The notes: generated by a model not told the origin, from the sequence alone. A stretch of DNA of 64,000 nucleotides from Nigrospora sphaerica (GCA_018287875.1 JAGVVL010000002.1:1674001-1738000); one strand, 5' to 3'; shown: positions 13,554 to 26,476, counted from the first letter of the stretch. Program-made: numbers and translations.

Positions 13554-14772
13554 AAGCGACGCGATAGGATCGACTGCCTCGAGACACGCCCGCCCCTGGC
13601 CAAGACAAGAAGAGGGGGCGCGGGGTGGTCGCTTCCTCCAGGCAAGCATAGCGAACAAGCGGGCGGGAACCGGCTGGTGTGGGCCGTGCCACAGAAAACG
13701 CCCGACCCTAAGTCGGACGAGACAAGACGGAGGACGATGATCCTGAGCGACCGCGGCATCAGGTAACAGGGGAGAAAGCAAGAAAAAAACAAAACCAAGG
13801 GTCACTCACTCACTTAAGCTTAGATCTTAGCGGGCTGGTCCAGGAGACGGACGACAGACCAGCACGCCTCCCCACCTCCCGTCTCCCCGTCTCACGCTAT
13901 CGTTTATGCCCGGCGAAGATGAAAGAGGCGGGCGGGCGCTAGTCGTCCTTCTCCTGTGTCACCGACTCGCACAGGGGATGCTCAACTAACGCATAGGTTG
14001 CCTAGTGACGACGTACTGGCTACCGTTGGTCCCTCCCTCTGAACCCCGAAATTTCGTTCCTCCCCCTGTCTCTAGCTGAGACGCAGGGCCTGCGGCAGAC
14101 GCCTGCCGGGCCGGGTTAGCCAGCCAGCGTGCATGCGCCCGTCGGACGCGATCGGAGCCGGGGGAGGGGGGGTTTCTCAGGAGGTGGGCGGGCAGGTATG
14201 GTTCAAGACGGCGGGGTTTTCCCGCCTCTTCTCTCTTTCTCTTTCTCCTTTTCCTACCCCTCCTCATGCTTGTCTTCCTCCCCTCCCCCCCACTAAAAAG
14301 GGCTGGCCATGGTACTACTGGGTTGTCGCCCTTCCTGGCGATGAAAGCGTGGCTCGTTTGCGAGCCAGCTTGGGGGCACTTGACGGGGAGGGGGGTGTGG
14401 CTCCCGCCCCGGGCCGCAAATCGTGCATGACGAAAAGCTGGAGAGCCGACCTGGGGATTGAAGGAGGGGGGGCTCCTCCTCTTCCCTCCCCTGTTTCCCT
14501 GCTTACGCAGAGGCTCGCATGTGTCGCCACGGGGACCTACCGATGGCGGGCGGAGCGCGCGCACGTACACCTTTGTCTCACATTGAGAGATCATCTTGGA
14601 ACAGAAAACCGGTATTCTCCAGGACGGAACGTGGTACGTATAATTGAACCCGACTTATGGTCTTTTTCTTTATTTGGCTTCGAGGTACCGGGATTAACCT
14701 TGAGTACAGTAGGGGCAGGCTATCCCGTATAGCACCACCGAAACACCCCATCACATCGCACACGGCCGCCGC

Positions 14773-16263
14773 CTACTGAGGGGCGTAGACGAAGGCCAAT
14801 TGGTCGATCTCGTCGCCGTCCTGTCCTACGAAGCCGGTGATCTGCCAGCCGGCCGGAGCCTGGGAGTCCCGGCAGTCCGAGGTTGCCTTGCCGGCCTCGA
14901 GGGTGCGGCCCTTGCTGGTGGTGGCCTTGATGTAGAAGATGCGCGTGTTCTGGTTCTTCTGGCCCTGGCAGAGGCGCGCGCCGGTCCAGTACTCATCGGC
15001 GGCCAGGGCCAGCGAGACGGGGCTGCCGCCGGTGCCGCCGTGCGCGAACGTGGTGCCGTCGGCCAGGGCGAGGCCGAGCCCGTCGACGCGGTCGGCGCCG
15101 CGGAAGGTGAGGGTGGCGGGCTTGGGGCGGGCGAGGGCGGCCAGCTTGGGCACGTCGCTGAACCAGGTGCCGTGGGGGCCGCCCCAGAAGTTGGACTGGC
15201 GCAGCTTGGCGCCGGCGGCCCAGGTGAAGTTGGCGGTGATGGGGTTGTGGTCCGACAGGAGGTCGCCGTTGTCCTGGAGGAAGCGCTTGCTCTCGTAGCT
15301 CCAGTAGACGGCGCGCAGGGTGACGAGCGGGCTGCCGCGGTAGAAGACCTTGTCGACCGTCTCGCACGTGTTGACGAGGCTCGGGTTCGCGCACAGCGTC
15401 TCGGCCGTCGGCTCGACGCCGCCCCGCTGCAGCTCCACCCACGTGTCCGTCATGGCGTTTTGCTGGCGGAAGATGGGGATGCCGTCGCGCGTCCGGCTGT
15501 AGCGGCTGTTGGTGTCGCCGAACAGCACCACGGCGTTGCCCTCGCTGTTCTTCTTGATGTAGTCCGACACCTGCTTCAGGTTGGCCGCGCGCGCCCGGAG
15601 GTCGTCCTCCTCGGTGCCCGCGTCCGTGTGCAGGTTGTAGAAATCGACGTAGACGCCCTCGTCCACCTTGGTCCGCACTGAACCGAGCGTGTCAGCGCAG
15701 CCGCCATCATCCTGGATCGTCTACGTCAAGGGGTGGGGAAGGAGGTGGGGAGGGGATGACCCTCCCCAAAATGCGGGAGGCCAAGGTTCAGACCCCCCCT
15801 TTGCGGCGGCGGGTGGGGAAGAGAAGGTCGGGATGGGATGAAACGTACTGAAAGTGAAGCCCTTGGGCGTCAGGCAGTCGGCTCCGGACGCATTGGAGCA
15901 CGTTTCCCACTTGACACGCTCATAGTTGATCCAGTCGAAGTTGGCGATGGTGTTCAAGCCGCTGCCGAAAGGGACGCCGCCCGAGGTGGCGCTGCGGTAG
16001 GGGTGGTTGTCCTTCTCGTAGATGTAGGCGTGGAAGTTGAAGTCCTCCTGGACGTGGATGACGTCGTAGTTGTAGGCGGCGAACTTGGAGCCTATGTTCC
16101 GCGAATTGGCCGTCTTGTCACCCGGCACATCGTTGCCGTTCAGGACCGCGGGCAGGCCCGCCACATTCATGGTCAGGACGCTGAACTGGCCGCTCGTGGC
16201 CGCCAGCGCCGCGTGGCCCAGGAGGGCGGCCGACGCGGCGACGGTGTTGAGGGTGCACTTCAT
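14773..16263 (-). CDS. Secreted endonuclease/exonuclease/phosphatase-family enzyme with jacalin-like C-terminal domain
   Basis: Exons 16263-15849 and 15677-14773 (171-base intron, donor GTACGT, acceptor TTCAG, phase 1) encode 439 residues. Residues 1-22 form a signal peptide ending in ALAA. The DNase I-like fold carries its expected metal and catalytic residues: N33 (TMNVAGLP), E73 (HVQEDF), H155 (FYNLH), D193 and N195 (FGDTN), D281-H282 (LSDHN). Residues of about 300-439 look jacalin/lectin-like, with GGPHGT near the start and GFVGQDGDEID near the end. Family knowledge makes this a secreted phosphodiesterase or phosphatase of the EEP superfamily; substrates in the family include DNA, sphingomyelin and inositol phosphates, and the sequence does not decide between them. 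The lectin-like tail suggests carbohydrate or cell-wall binding (inference). The start has a good context (GCCATG) and gives the signal peptide directly. Confidence 0.9.
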
Positions 16264-19200
16264 GGCGCTGGCTGGGGCTCGGGGGGTTGCACTTGGGGAG
16301 GGCTGGCTCAACTAGGCTTGAGTACCACTGGACCTGTAGGAACCGTGACCCGTGCCGAACACACAGGAAGCCTCGTCCCCCAGATGTGCCCCAAGGTCGT
16401 CCTTTTGTAGAGCCGTTGGCTCTTTATCCGTACTTACGCACCGTCCGCCCCCCCCTCGGAGCCACTTCCATCACGCGCCGTTATCTATTTACAACAATGG
16501 GTCGTGCCGGTTGCATCCGCTGAGGGGCCCGCGCATCGAGTGCCGCGACGACCGCGCAGATACAGTTACATTCCCTGCAGGACCCCCCGGGGCCCCCGGC
16601 GAGACCCGGCTCCATTCGGCGGTGTGTGCTGCAAAGGGGTTTTCCGCCGTGGGCGGCGGCGGCCCCAGCAGTGGGATGGGGGGCGATGTAACTAGCGGCC
16701 GGCGCATAGCACGTCTCCGGGTCCGCGGCTGACCTCATGCTCAGGGCGGTCGTCATCATTGGTCCCCTTCACGGCAGTCCTTCTGCCTCGCGCCCCCGAA
16801 GTCGTAAAGCCGGCCCCTCGGGCGGCGCATAACCACGCATGTCCCAAGAGCCAGGGGTCAAGCAGCTCCGGCGGCGCCCCCAGCAAATGGTGTGCGCCAC
16901 GTGCGAACGAAGCGCGTCGCCAGGCACGTCTTCTCTGCAGGCTCGCGCCCGAGAGACCGGCTACTGTATCGGGGGGGGGGGGCCTTTGGTCAACTACCTA
17001 CCTACCTGAGTCACATGCAGCTCCCAACATGCACTGGCTAACGGAACAGTTTTCCCTTCGCAGCTGCACCTGCCTAACCTGGCCAGTCATTTCAGCTTCC
17101 GTCTGGTGTCCGCTTTGGGAAAGACGGGCACGAGTCAGTCGCGATCACGACAGACCAATGAAGTGGACGCAACTGCCGGATTTGGACGCACCCAGAATGC
17201 AAGTCAGCCAGGCGCAGTTGCGAGGCTAATAGCAAAGAACGTGCGAATGTCACCCGTCCCTGCCAAGCTGCTTTGTGATATAATAGTCCCACTGTGCTCG
17301 GTTTTCTCATGAGTCCCATATCATCTCCCCTCGTCCCGAACCGGTAGAGGTCGGGCCTCGACGCCAACGATCCGTGGAGCAAGCAATTTCCACCCTGTCC
17401 GGCACGTGGCCGCCTCACTGCCGTAAGCGTCCGGGCTGTCGGGTCGGCCCCGCACGAAACAGGCTGAGCGAAATGAAGCCTTCAATGCATCGAACGCGTC
17501 CTGTCTTGGCAAGCAGTTGGGGGTGTGTGTATGTGTGGAAGCATTGGGAATGCTGCAGATAAGAGATCGAGATGGGAAATGGTCCGGCCTAGGTTCGTCA
17601 GAGACCACGCCAACGACGACGACGACGGCGACCACAAGGACAGCAACAACCGGCCCGTCTTCATTGGGATTCGCCCACGAGTCCGAGGCATCTGACATTT
17701 TTCCTCCTATGTCGTCGCTGCTCGTTCAGCATTCCTCGGGACTTGCTTGTCGAACCTGATCTACCTACGAAACTCCTTCCATGCCGATGGGTCCTACGGC
17801 CCCCTACTCGGCAATGGTAGCGTTCCAACTACTGCGTATTGGACACCCTTGCACGGCTACTAAACGGGTCCTCCCTATAGCAAAGACTGCCAGTCCACTT
17901 CCGCCTGCTCAGCAGAAAGGGGTGGTGTTGGTACAGGTGCTTTTCATTCGGCGGGCAAACACCAAAGGTACCGCAGACTTCCCCGGATTGGGGGATTCTT
18001 CCTTGCTGGGTACATACGAATTTGTATGACGCTCTGGGCCAGTGATAGCTCACTCAGCCTTACTGGCCTCGCGCAGACGCCGAGCGACTCATCCTTGCCG
18101 AAAATACAAGCCCCATCCCGACTTTTCGATATTCACGGTGCAAAACCTGCATGTTCATGGGGTCCGAGGGTGCAATTCCATTACCAGGAAATGGCCTGGG
18201 GCGCCGTCTACGCCAGATCGGGCAATCAGAAGTTAGGAGTTTCAGAATTTGCTCGCCACGTGCGACCTCCCTGCACCTCTTCCGGGCAGCCGAGCACAGA
18301 TGCGGGCAGCAGGGTGCTTCTTCAGCTCGGATACCAGGCGGTTGGCGCGGCGACAACTGCAAGCATAAGCCCTGGTGTTGAGGCTGGTCGCAAGGACCAA
18401 TTTCTTAGCCTCAATCTACGGTCCTAGATGACCGCGGTCCTGATGCGACATCCGTGAGGCTTGACTATAAGTCAGGCTACGCGTAGCTGTCTACATGATA
18501 CCGGCACACAGCAGGCCAAATCCTTGCTGGGCTATCACGAGTGCACAAGCTGCTCGGACAACCAACTGCCTGCGTCGACGGCCTAGTGGACGAGACAGCT
18601 GTTGGTAATTGAAGGACCTTGTCACAGCTCATGCATAGCTATGAGCACAATCTCACTGCGAACGCGCGCCAAACGAACACATCATCACCTCGGCGCTTTT
18701 CACGGCACATCAACAACGGTTGCTTTGGAACGCGAAGGCTTCCGGCGTACCGAGTCTGACACGCGTGTGTATCTAGGGTTGGCCTTGCTTTGCCCTATGA
18801 AACAGCCATAGGATCTACTCCTAAGTTCTAGCACCTTTTGACGGCAGCAGTGGCGGTAGGGCCGCCATGGCGATTTGCACAGCATAGCCACGATCTGACA
18901 CCTGCAAAGCATCCGCTTGTGCGGCCAGATCCAAAGTATTCGGGAACACGGCAAAAAAAAGGGTTAGCCTCATACATCAGACCAATATGCGTCTGAAGAA
19001 TACGTCCAAAGCAAAGTAGTCAGCCCCATCCCGTCGCGACCGTCTCCATGTTTCCATGGAACAACGACGGCGGAAGCCCACAAGGGCCAAGGACGGTCCG
19101 AGCCATCATCTCTTCCCCACGGCCGGGAGAAAAACGCCATTGCGCATTCGATGGAATTCTCCATAACCCTGTCTGTGGGACGTATGTATCACAACCGGCA

Positions 19201-22179
19201 TGAGCATAGTACTCGGAAACGGAAGGCTCTCGGCTTCCGGGGAGTTTCAGGACACCCTCGTTGGCGTGTCTGGGGGCCAAGGATACATTGGGGAACCGCT
19301 TGTCGCTCCGGAGCTTTCTGGACTGTACACCATAACGGGGGGGGTCCTCACTGAGGCGTCCCTGACTAACTGGTCAACCGGCTGGCTTGGGTAGGAGGAC
19401 CTGAGGGGGCATCGCGTCGCCCTATCTCGTGGCCTCTTTCCGACTCGCCGCGTCCGTACCTGCGCTTGGACGGAGCCCCAGACTTTACAGTTTTCCTAGC
19501 TCGATTACCGCGTCCCGTCAGGCCCCACCAGCATCAACCATCCCGAACCAGGCCCACCGGGCCGCTGCAACGGCTGTTTTCGTAACCTAGCCGACGCCGA
19601 TGCCGCTTGGGTCGCCATGCTGCAGTAGTAGTGGTCTCGGGTATGCTTGTCTCTTCGTCCTCCGGTCGCCGGTTCGTTGGTTTACAGATGCCATAGGTCC
19701 GCACGCCTTCCCAAGCTTCTGGCATGCTTGTATGCAGTCGCGCCGAGTTAACCTAGAACAGAGATGATAGCAGTCGGGATATCGAACTGTCAGGTGGCTC
19801 GATGGCCCATTAGGGATCATCAAAAGACAGCCCAATCGGATAAGTTGGCCAAGAGGGGCCGGGCACGGACTGAGTGTCCAATCGCAATAGCTGCCAGGAG
19901 GTACTTGACGTATACCAGCCAAGTCGTTTAGTATACTTTTCGCTGTCCTGTTGCTTGTTTCGAGACGTGCTCGGACCCTTCAGAGGCAAAAAGCAATGCT
20001 ATGAATGTCGAGCGACGGTGATATCCACTGATGAGGTATCATGCCGATCCTACGTCGTACATATTATCGATCCAGACCACGATGTAATTGTGCCCGAAAG
20101 TCTCGCCGTCGCTAAATCATTGGCGCGCTACAGAGGGTACGAGAGCAGCACTGCATACGAAGCAGCGTGCATAACATGCTAGTACGTGATGCGTCACGGG
20201 AAAAGCAGCCCGTCGCGGCAAGCATATATTTACCCCACTCATGGAGACGATGGCGAGCCGTGATAGCGAAGAATATTCGCCCGGCAGGTGCATGTAGGTT
20301 CATGAGTCTACTTGGGGTACCACTCGGGACACTCTTCGCGAGTGTTTCCCGTGCACGCCTAGTACTTATGAGTATATGGCCGACAAGGCCGACGCTATCA
20401 CTCCATGTACGGGGCTTGGCTTCGACCCCGAACTCACATTCGCCGGTCTGGCCGTATGTACGCATAAGATTCATGGGCACAGTGTTGCTTTGCCAACAGG
20501 GCCCGGGGGACCATCATATGGGGGGGGTGGTTAGCAACACACCCAGGACAGGAGTAGCATCCCAGGGCTAGGCGGTATAATTCAATGGCATATTGGATGG
20601 TCATTGATGTTCGCCCTCGTCAGACCGCAGGCCAGTCTCTGCCATAGCAGCAGGTGCCCCACGATCACTTCGGTGAGTTTGGGCATCCCATGGCTCCCTT
20701 GCATCCATTGCGCGCGGACGGGGAGATGGGCAACTCCGGGCTAAGCATTCGGTCTATGGCTTCGTCGCGGGTTGAAGGTCGCTCTGGGATTGGGTTCGCA
20801 TCAGGGTTGGTTTGTTCAACCGAGGTTGCTGGCAGCGGACGCTGGATTTCGAGCATTCAACCGCTGTGTGCGGAGTACAAGGCACGCATCTGTCTCTCGT
20901 GGCACGGCTATGAACGATCCAGCCCGCCGACGTTCTTGCGCCATGGATATCAGGGGGCTCCGGTCGAGCCTGGCTCGCGCCAGCAATTTATTATGATGCC
21001 CGCAGAAGACTCGAAGCATATGGAGTGATAGGCTTTGCTCTCGAAACGGAATTTTGTGGACAGGCTCGAGGATTGCCTAGGACCTCACCGGCCGTTAGGA
21101 ACTGGGCCACATCCAGCACGTTGCTGCTGTGGACTCATATCCGCAGAGTGGCGTATCATGCGTATACGATGGTAATCTTGAGGTTACTAACTCAGCGGCA
21201 CTATCTCCATGAATTGCTGTCGAACTTGTTTCAACCGCATAGTGCGAGCGGTTTGCAGGACAGGTTCGGCATCCAACACAGGGACTCGCAGATAAGGCGC
21301 CTCCAAGCCCACCACTGAATATACGATATCTAAGAGGGTAATCGAGGTCTTTCCAGGAATATATTTCCAAGTCGCCATGTTGATGATTTAATTGGATCTG
21401 TAACATCTGTTACCTATGAACTCTCGTAGCGTTCAGGCCCATCTGTGACTCTCTCCTCCCCCTATCACCAGGTTACCGCCTCGTCACGTAAAGCCCATGA
21501 TAGCCCCTCTCTCATCCTCGCACCGGCATCGAGCTACTTAATAAGTGCCTTGGCCGCTGGCTGCTCGCCGTATTGGGCTTGCGCATGCTATCGCAATCCT
21601 CAATGCACGTGGTGCTGACGCTGCCAGCGCCGCTACCGCCGCCGTCATTACTACTTCTGCCGCCACCGTTGCCGCCACCGCCACGGGGACTAGATATGTA
21701 GCCTCCTGCATGAACCAGCTTCCGGTTCCCGGCATGGTGGGGTTTTCTTTGATAGATTCGAGAGGCATTTCGGGCCAGTTGGTTGGCTGGGTGCGTTGTG
21801 AAGAATGCTGTGCTGGAAATGGTTTCATGTACGTATGGCAAGCGGGGCAGTGTCGATATTGTGTGCAGGGAGAATGCGAACAGGAAACTCGGGCACAACT
21901 TTTTACAGGAATATAGAGAATGGATCACTGCGTCGCCCTGACCCAGACGACGGCCTTGGGCTTTACCTGTATGCCATGTTTGTGTTGGATGATGCGCGAC
22001 AGTGGGTGATGCTCAGCTTATCATCACGAACCACAGCAACTCTTCGGCGGCAGCCGGATGTGTGAAATGGCAAGTCAAAAAGGAGGCAAAGGAAAAGAGA
22101 ACGGCAGAGCTTCTTCAATAACCACATCGTAGTAATATAGGAATATAGAACAAGCGGCCGAGTGATACAGTCAAGGGAC
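16264..22179. other. Gene-free DNA upstream of the EEP gene
   Basis: The first few hundred bases presumably include the promoter of the minus-strand EEP gene. A G12 run lies at 16971-16982. No frame resembles a known family, and frames longer than 100 codons lack consistent codon bias. I see no terminal repeats of an intact transposon. From roughly 18 kb the sequence seems less GC-rich than the flanking DNA (impression, not computed). Confidence 0.55.
16971..16982. repeat. G12 homopolymer
   Basis: Twelve consecutive G residues in non-coding DNA. Confidence 0.9.
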
Positions 22180-22184
22180 AAAAA
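22180..22184 (-). terminator. Pol III T5 terminator of the tRNA gene
   Basis: Reading the minus strand, a run of five T residues begins 16 bases after the tRNA discriminator base, the usual RNA polymerase III stop signal. Confidence 0.75.
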
Positions 22185-22199
22185 GATTGGTCGACAACC

Positions 22200-22271
22200 T
22201 AGCATCTCTTGGTTTCGATCCAAGGACCTCCGGGTTATGAGCCCGGCGCGCTTCCGCTGCGCCAAGATGCT
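22200..22271 (-). tRNA. Initiator tRNA-Met (CAT anticodon)
   Basis: The 72-base cloverleaf closes fully. Acceptor arms AGCATCT and AGATGCT pair seven of seven; the D stem is GCGC/GCGC; the anticodon stem is CCGGG/CCCGG around CTCATAA; the T stem is CTTGG/CCAAG with discriminator A. Initiator features are visible: an A1-T72 first pair, three G-C pairs at the base of the anticodon stem, and a T loop ATCGAAA instead of TTCGANN. No intron is present. The 3' CCA is not encoded, as expected for a eukaryotic nuclear gene. It starts cytoplasmic translation. Confidence 0.95.
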
Positions 22272-25025
22272 TTTCTTGGTCGTTGACGTGTTGTTGAAAG
22301 CAAGACGACTTATTGTTACTCATATTTGCGAGGCTTATGGGTCGGCGGTGGCGGTTCACGATGACTCACTTTCTGGCGCCGCTGAATCGTAAGTCATGAT
22401 ATGATGTCTACGGACGACACGTTTTGTTCTTAGCCTCCTGCCTTTTGTTACCCTGGTGTATTCCAGGCGCAGGCGGTGCGTTATGTCCGGGCTAGAACCG
22501 GGATTCATGAACAATGGACTCTTCACTTTGTGAACATAACCGGCATCCTGACGGAATAGCGACCATTCCTAGGTGATTTCCATGAAGAAATCATTCTGAG
22601 CGGTGGAAGGGTGTAATAGCGGCGGAATCGCTCGACTTGCCATGCCCATGATTCTTGGCCTTCGACGATAAAGCCAAGTTTTTCCTATTCCAAACCGACA
22701 ACACCCAGCAAAAGAATTGGCTCTCAAACCAGACAAATACCTGAAAAGAGCCCCAAGTTATCAATATAGATGGTTCGGATTGGTAAAGGTTACACAGGAC
22801 GCAAGCGGAGGCGCACTACAACAACTCGCAGTCACCGCGTTCAGTCTCTGATATATCTGTACGTTTTGAGCCGCCCACTAGCGGAGCAACTTATGACCGA
22901 ACTGATTCAGAGATGCAGTCTGTAATTTGCCCATGATTAAATGAAGTTGAGTAGCTATGCAGTAAACTTGCATTTCCAAAAGCTGTTGCAAACAAGATAT
23001 AGGCCAATGCCGAGGTACCAACACCGAACAGTGGCCAACCTCAAGCAAAGTAGCTAGGTAAGAACACTTTTCCTCGAATCAACATAGTCATAAGCTACGA
23101 TACCATGCAATATAAAGCTCAGAATTAAAGAAACGAATGCTCATTTTGTCGACTTAATCAGCTGTAACATGCGCCAAGGCAGTTAACATCGCTGAGAGCT
23201 CTCGGAATCTGAGAAACAGAGAGTAAAGGGAATCGAGGTACGGCATCAGGCAAAGCAACTAGCCCCTGATTTGTACAAAATGAAGGGGCCCGGTAGAGCT
23301 TCGATTGCATGCAAGAGAACTACGTACAGCATTCCCTCACGTTTTTTCAGGTTGGGAGGGATTCTCGAGAACAAGACCGTGCAGAGCAACAGTTTGCGGA
23401 CGTAACAGGCAAGGTTCCGAATGTTGAATCGATCATGATTTTCTATCGAAATTACCCCTGGAAGAAACCTATCGGCATTGGGTTCAAGGCAAGAGGCCTC
23501 TACAGAGGACATGCGAGTTGCGTTCCAGTCCGGCGGCGCCAGAGGCGTTTATAAGCGAACACACGGCGCCACCGGCCTGAAATCAACGTGAAAAGGACTA
23601 AGACCCAAATGGGAGCCTCGCGGTATATAGAGCTTAGGATCGTGGTTGCAGCGAGGCGTGTGATACCAGTGGCCCCCGTAAAGCCGCTGGCAAGCGACCG
23701 ATCCAGGTGACGGACTGTTCTGAGACCCGGTGCCACCAAACAATTGCTAGTCAAAATGAGAGACAAACCGATGGGAGACACATCACGGGACCTTCCTATG
23801 TCTCGTTGGTGGATTTAGACTAGGAACTACCAGTGCCCCGAGGCTCAACCCACTCTTGAGAGATCAAGTTGGGAAAAAGTTGCTGTTGATATCGGCAAAG
23901 CGCATCTTCCGCCACCAGTCAATCAGACCCTTATTTCTACGACCAATTGAAGCTGATAGTAATACACTCATACTCATCTTCAATAATGGAAGGAGAGCAG
24001 TTTCCGGGGCACGTCAATATCGCACATGGCCTGATGACTGGAGTCCTCTTATTCTGTTCGCACGGCGGGCGTCACGCCAATCCAGCACCGGGTTCCCGTA
24101 CAGCCTCACGCCGTGTGACGGCTTCAACGCCGCCACACGTTTGAATCCTCGGCCCCAAAGTTCAGTGCATCGTACGCTCTTCTAAGCTCGTGTACGGTCT
24201 TGCGTCGGGTCGCGGGATCGACGTCCACCTGCTCGCGGCTGACCCCTGGACCAGGACCCTGCTCGTGACCGAGGCGAGGAAGCAAGAAACACAGCGACTA
24301 ATTGCTCGGGGCAGCGTCCATAGCGACCAGTTCGCAGCCTCTAGGGTTGCCGTCTGGTGGGCAGGACTATGTTGCTAGAGGGCTAACGCCCGGGACGGAT
24401 GCCGAAGGTGGATACATGGACCTTCACTTCATAGGGAAGACTGGGGCCCACGGCCTACCTGTTTCCTGTAGGAGCTCGGCGTTGGGTAGCAGTTGGAGGT
24501 ACGGATTGGATCCACGCGGCGGTCCACGCGCAACGGCTAGAACAAGACCACAGACACGTAATTAGACCAGTGGCGTGTTGCGATCGGCCTAAACAGGCCT
24601 CAAGATCAAGGTCTATAACAACGGCCGGGCATGACGTGGCATAGGCAGTCGGCAGACACCAATACGAGCCCTAGGGACCCCGGCTCATAACGGTAATTAG
24701 TAAGGTTCGCAGGGCATAGTGAGGCTAGAGTACAGGGCAATCAGACGTGCGTAGAAGGCGGCCGAGGTAACGGGCGGCCGGGGCGAGAGAAGGCCCGTGT
24801 TTCCATGGTACGGTTTCAAGGACCACTTGCAATGGCGGGGGAGAGAGGGAAAAAGAAGGACATGATAATTAATGGCCTACTGTGAGATAGTGTTAAAATT
24901 ATGTAGGTAGTGCCTCGTGCCGGAGCGGGTAAGGTAGCGGTTGTGGCTGCCGCGGGTTCGAAAAGTCCAAGGGCCGCGCGCCCGACACGGACCTGGTTAC
25001 TGAGTTGGGGCGGCAAAGGTGGGAT

Positions 25026-25050
25026 CCCATCCCATCCCATCCCATCCCAT
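25026..25050. repeat. (CCCAT)5 pentamer repeat
   Basis: Five perfect tandem CCCAT copies, preceded by a partial copy. Confidence 0.92.
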
Positions 25051-25067
25051 CCTGGATGTCATGCGTT

Positions 25068-25128
25068 AAGAGGTACCTCATTCTAGCCAGGGCAGTTGTT
25101 TTAACCTTGGCCACTTTACCTACCTCTT
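25068..25128. repeat. Inverted pair of AAGAGGTA motifs
   Basis: AAGAGGTACCT at 25068-25078 faces TACCTCTT at 25121-25128, about 40 bases apart. The same motif occurs elsewhere in non-coding DNA of the window (see findings). Confidence 0.6.
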
Positions 25129-25548
25129 GAACGGGCCCAATTGCCGGGGCCAGATCGTATCGTTGGCTGCCCTGGAACGGCATCGTAAAGGCAAAAGCAG
25201 TAGGGGATTCTTCGCGGGGGAGGGTTCATGCCGTCGCCGATGCGAAAAGCTGCAGGATTGGCAGGTTCGCCCGTGGGCCAGGGTCGACACTCACTTCTTA
25301 CGCATGTGTGTTTCCAAGCCGTCTTCGGTTATCGTCTCAAGCTTCGAATCACATGGATTCGTTGTCCACAGCTGCACGCCCGTAGCACATCCGTACCCGT
25401 GTGCCCGGCACCTCAGGGCCCAGCTTTCCCTTCTCCTTGAGAGCGTTGTTGTTATTGCCTGGGGCCGCTGAAGGAGCCGTGCAAGAAGAAAAGAGAAGGA
25501 ATGGGACGAACAAGTTCCAAGAAGCAAAGCAGCTGATATGTAAGGAGT

Positions 25549-25581
25549 TACCTCTTGACGTAGCTAGGTCTTTAAGAGGTA
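25549..25581. repeat. Short hairpin built of AAGAGGTA motifs
   Basis: TACCTCTT at 25549-25556 and AAGAGGTA at 25574-25581 are perfect inverted 8-mers with a 17-base loop; the pairing extends by one base if T-A is counted. Confidence 0.65.
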
Positions 25582-26067
25582 GGTACTTATTTTGCTTCCG
25601 TGCCGTGTCGTGGGCAATTGGGAAGGGGGAAATACGGGCCACGGTACAGTCCGTCTTGGTGGCTTCGGTACCTAAAGCAAAAGCATTGCTCCCCAGGGAT
25701 GCCCGTGCTCGCAACGCAGGCAGGCACACGGACGGGACAGGCGGGCAGGCGCGCGTTCCTTGGGAACCCAAACGGACGGGGAACCCTGGGCCAAAAACTA
25801 AGTACGTACATGTATGAAGCCCGGAAAGCCTGCCAACCAACGTGGGAAAAAAGAATAGGTAGCTGCAGTGCTTACACATTGCAAGTCATTGGGACAAGGA
25901 GCTGTGCACTACCATCAGCACCTAAGCTTGTAACATCCATGATGGGGAGCGATTGATTAGCCGGGTTGGAACTTTTCCACCATCAGATCTCAGGGTCTTC
26001 TTCCACTTCATCCCAACTTTTTGTCTAATCCAGCCTGTTATACCCCCCCCCCCTTTCAAGACTACCT

Positions 26068-26105
26068 CTAACTAATTGCCCAACCCTATATCCTTCTTTT
26101 TTCAG
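26068..26105 (+). promoter_or_regulatory. Probable 3' splice site of a 5'UTR intron
   Basis: A textbook fungal branch site CTAAC (26068-26072) is followed by a pyrimidine-rich run and TTTTTTCAG ending at 26105, about 370 bases before the start codon of the next gene. This suggests an intron in the leader; the donor is not determined (a GTACGT lies near 25803). Confidence 0.45.
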
Positions 26106-26476
26106 AGGCCCTTCTGTCCAAACCGCGCCTGCGACGCCATCGCACACACAGCGCGCCCGCTCTGTCGCGGGCCCGTGATGCGCCGCTACTTGGCTGCATG
26201 CAGGACGACGCGTTCACTGTAATAAACGCCGCCCGCGTCGCTGCTTTCTGCTTCTAACCCTTCCCTCTGCTTCACTTTCGGGCTCGTCGTCGCGGAGCCC
26301 GGCCGTCTGCGTGCTCGCAGACTAGCACAACAAAGGCAGTGATACTGTCCTGGACCAACACCACCGTCGCGCCGCAACCCTTCCTGTAACGTCCGCCCGT
26401 TGATCGTGTAGGCGCAACCTTGATTCAGTACCCGAGGGGCCGCCACAGTCCACTATCCCGCATACCGACAGTCACC

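Larger units (their letters stand above)
4647..14772. other. 10-kb gene-free region upstream of the RasGEF gene
   Basis: No frame on either strand gives a recognisable protein or a convincing exon chain. Open frames up to about 290 codons occur (for example 10144-11016 minus, 12964-13740 plus) but have low-complexity, Arg/Gly/Pro/Ser-heavy composition. The region holds homopolymers, short tandem repeats and an AAGAGGTACC copy at 8236. The first 1-2 kb presumably includes the RasGEF promoter and leader. The far end abuts the 3' end of the EEP gene. Confidence 0.6.
22272..26067. other. Gene-free DNA between tRNA-iMet and the 26.5-kb gene
   Basis: No supported protein gene. The part at about 22.3-24.1 kb appears relatively AT-rich and has no long frames. 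From 25 kb it contains a (CCCAT)5 repeat and two inverted pairs of the AAGAGGTA motif. The last kilobase probably carries the promoter and leader of the plus-strand gene starting at 26477. Confidence 0.55.

Noticed and set aside
12964..14732. Several frames of 120-258 codons on both strands
   Set aside because: Overlapping frames in all phases, built on the C22 run and GC-rich low complexity.
14800..15681. 293-codon frame antisense to the EEP gene
   Set aside because: Same codon-bias effect; Val/Ala/Gly/Arg-rich product and start inside the opposing stop region.
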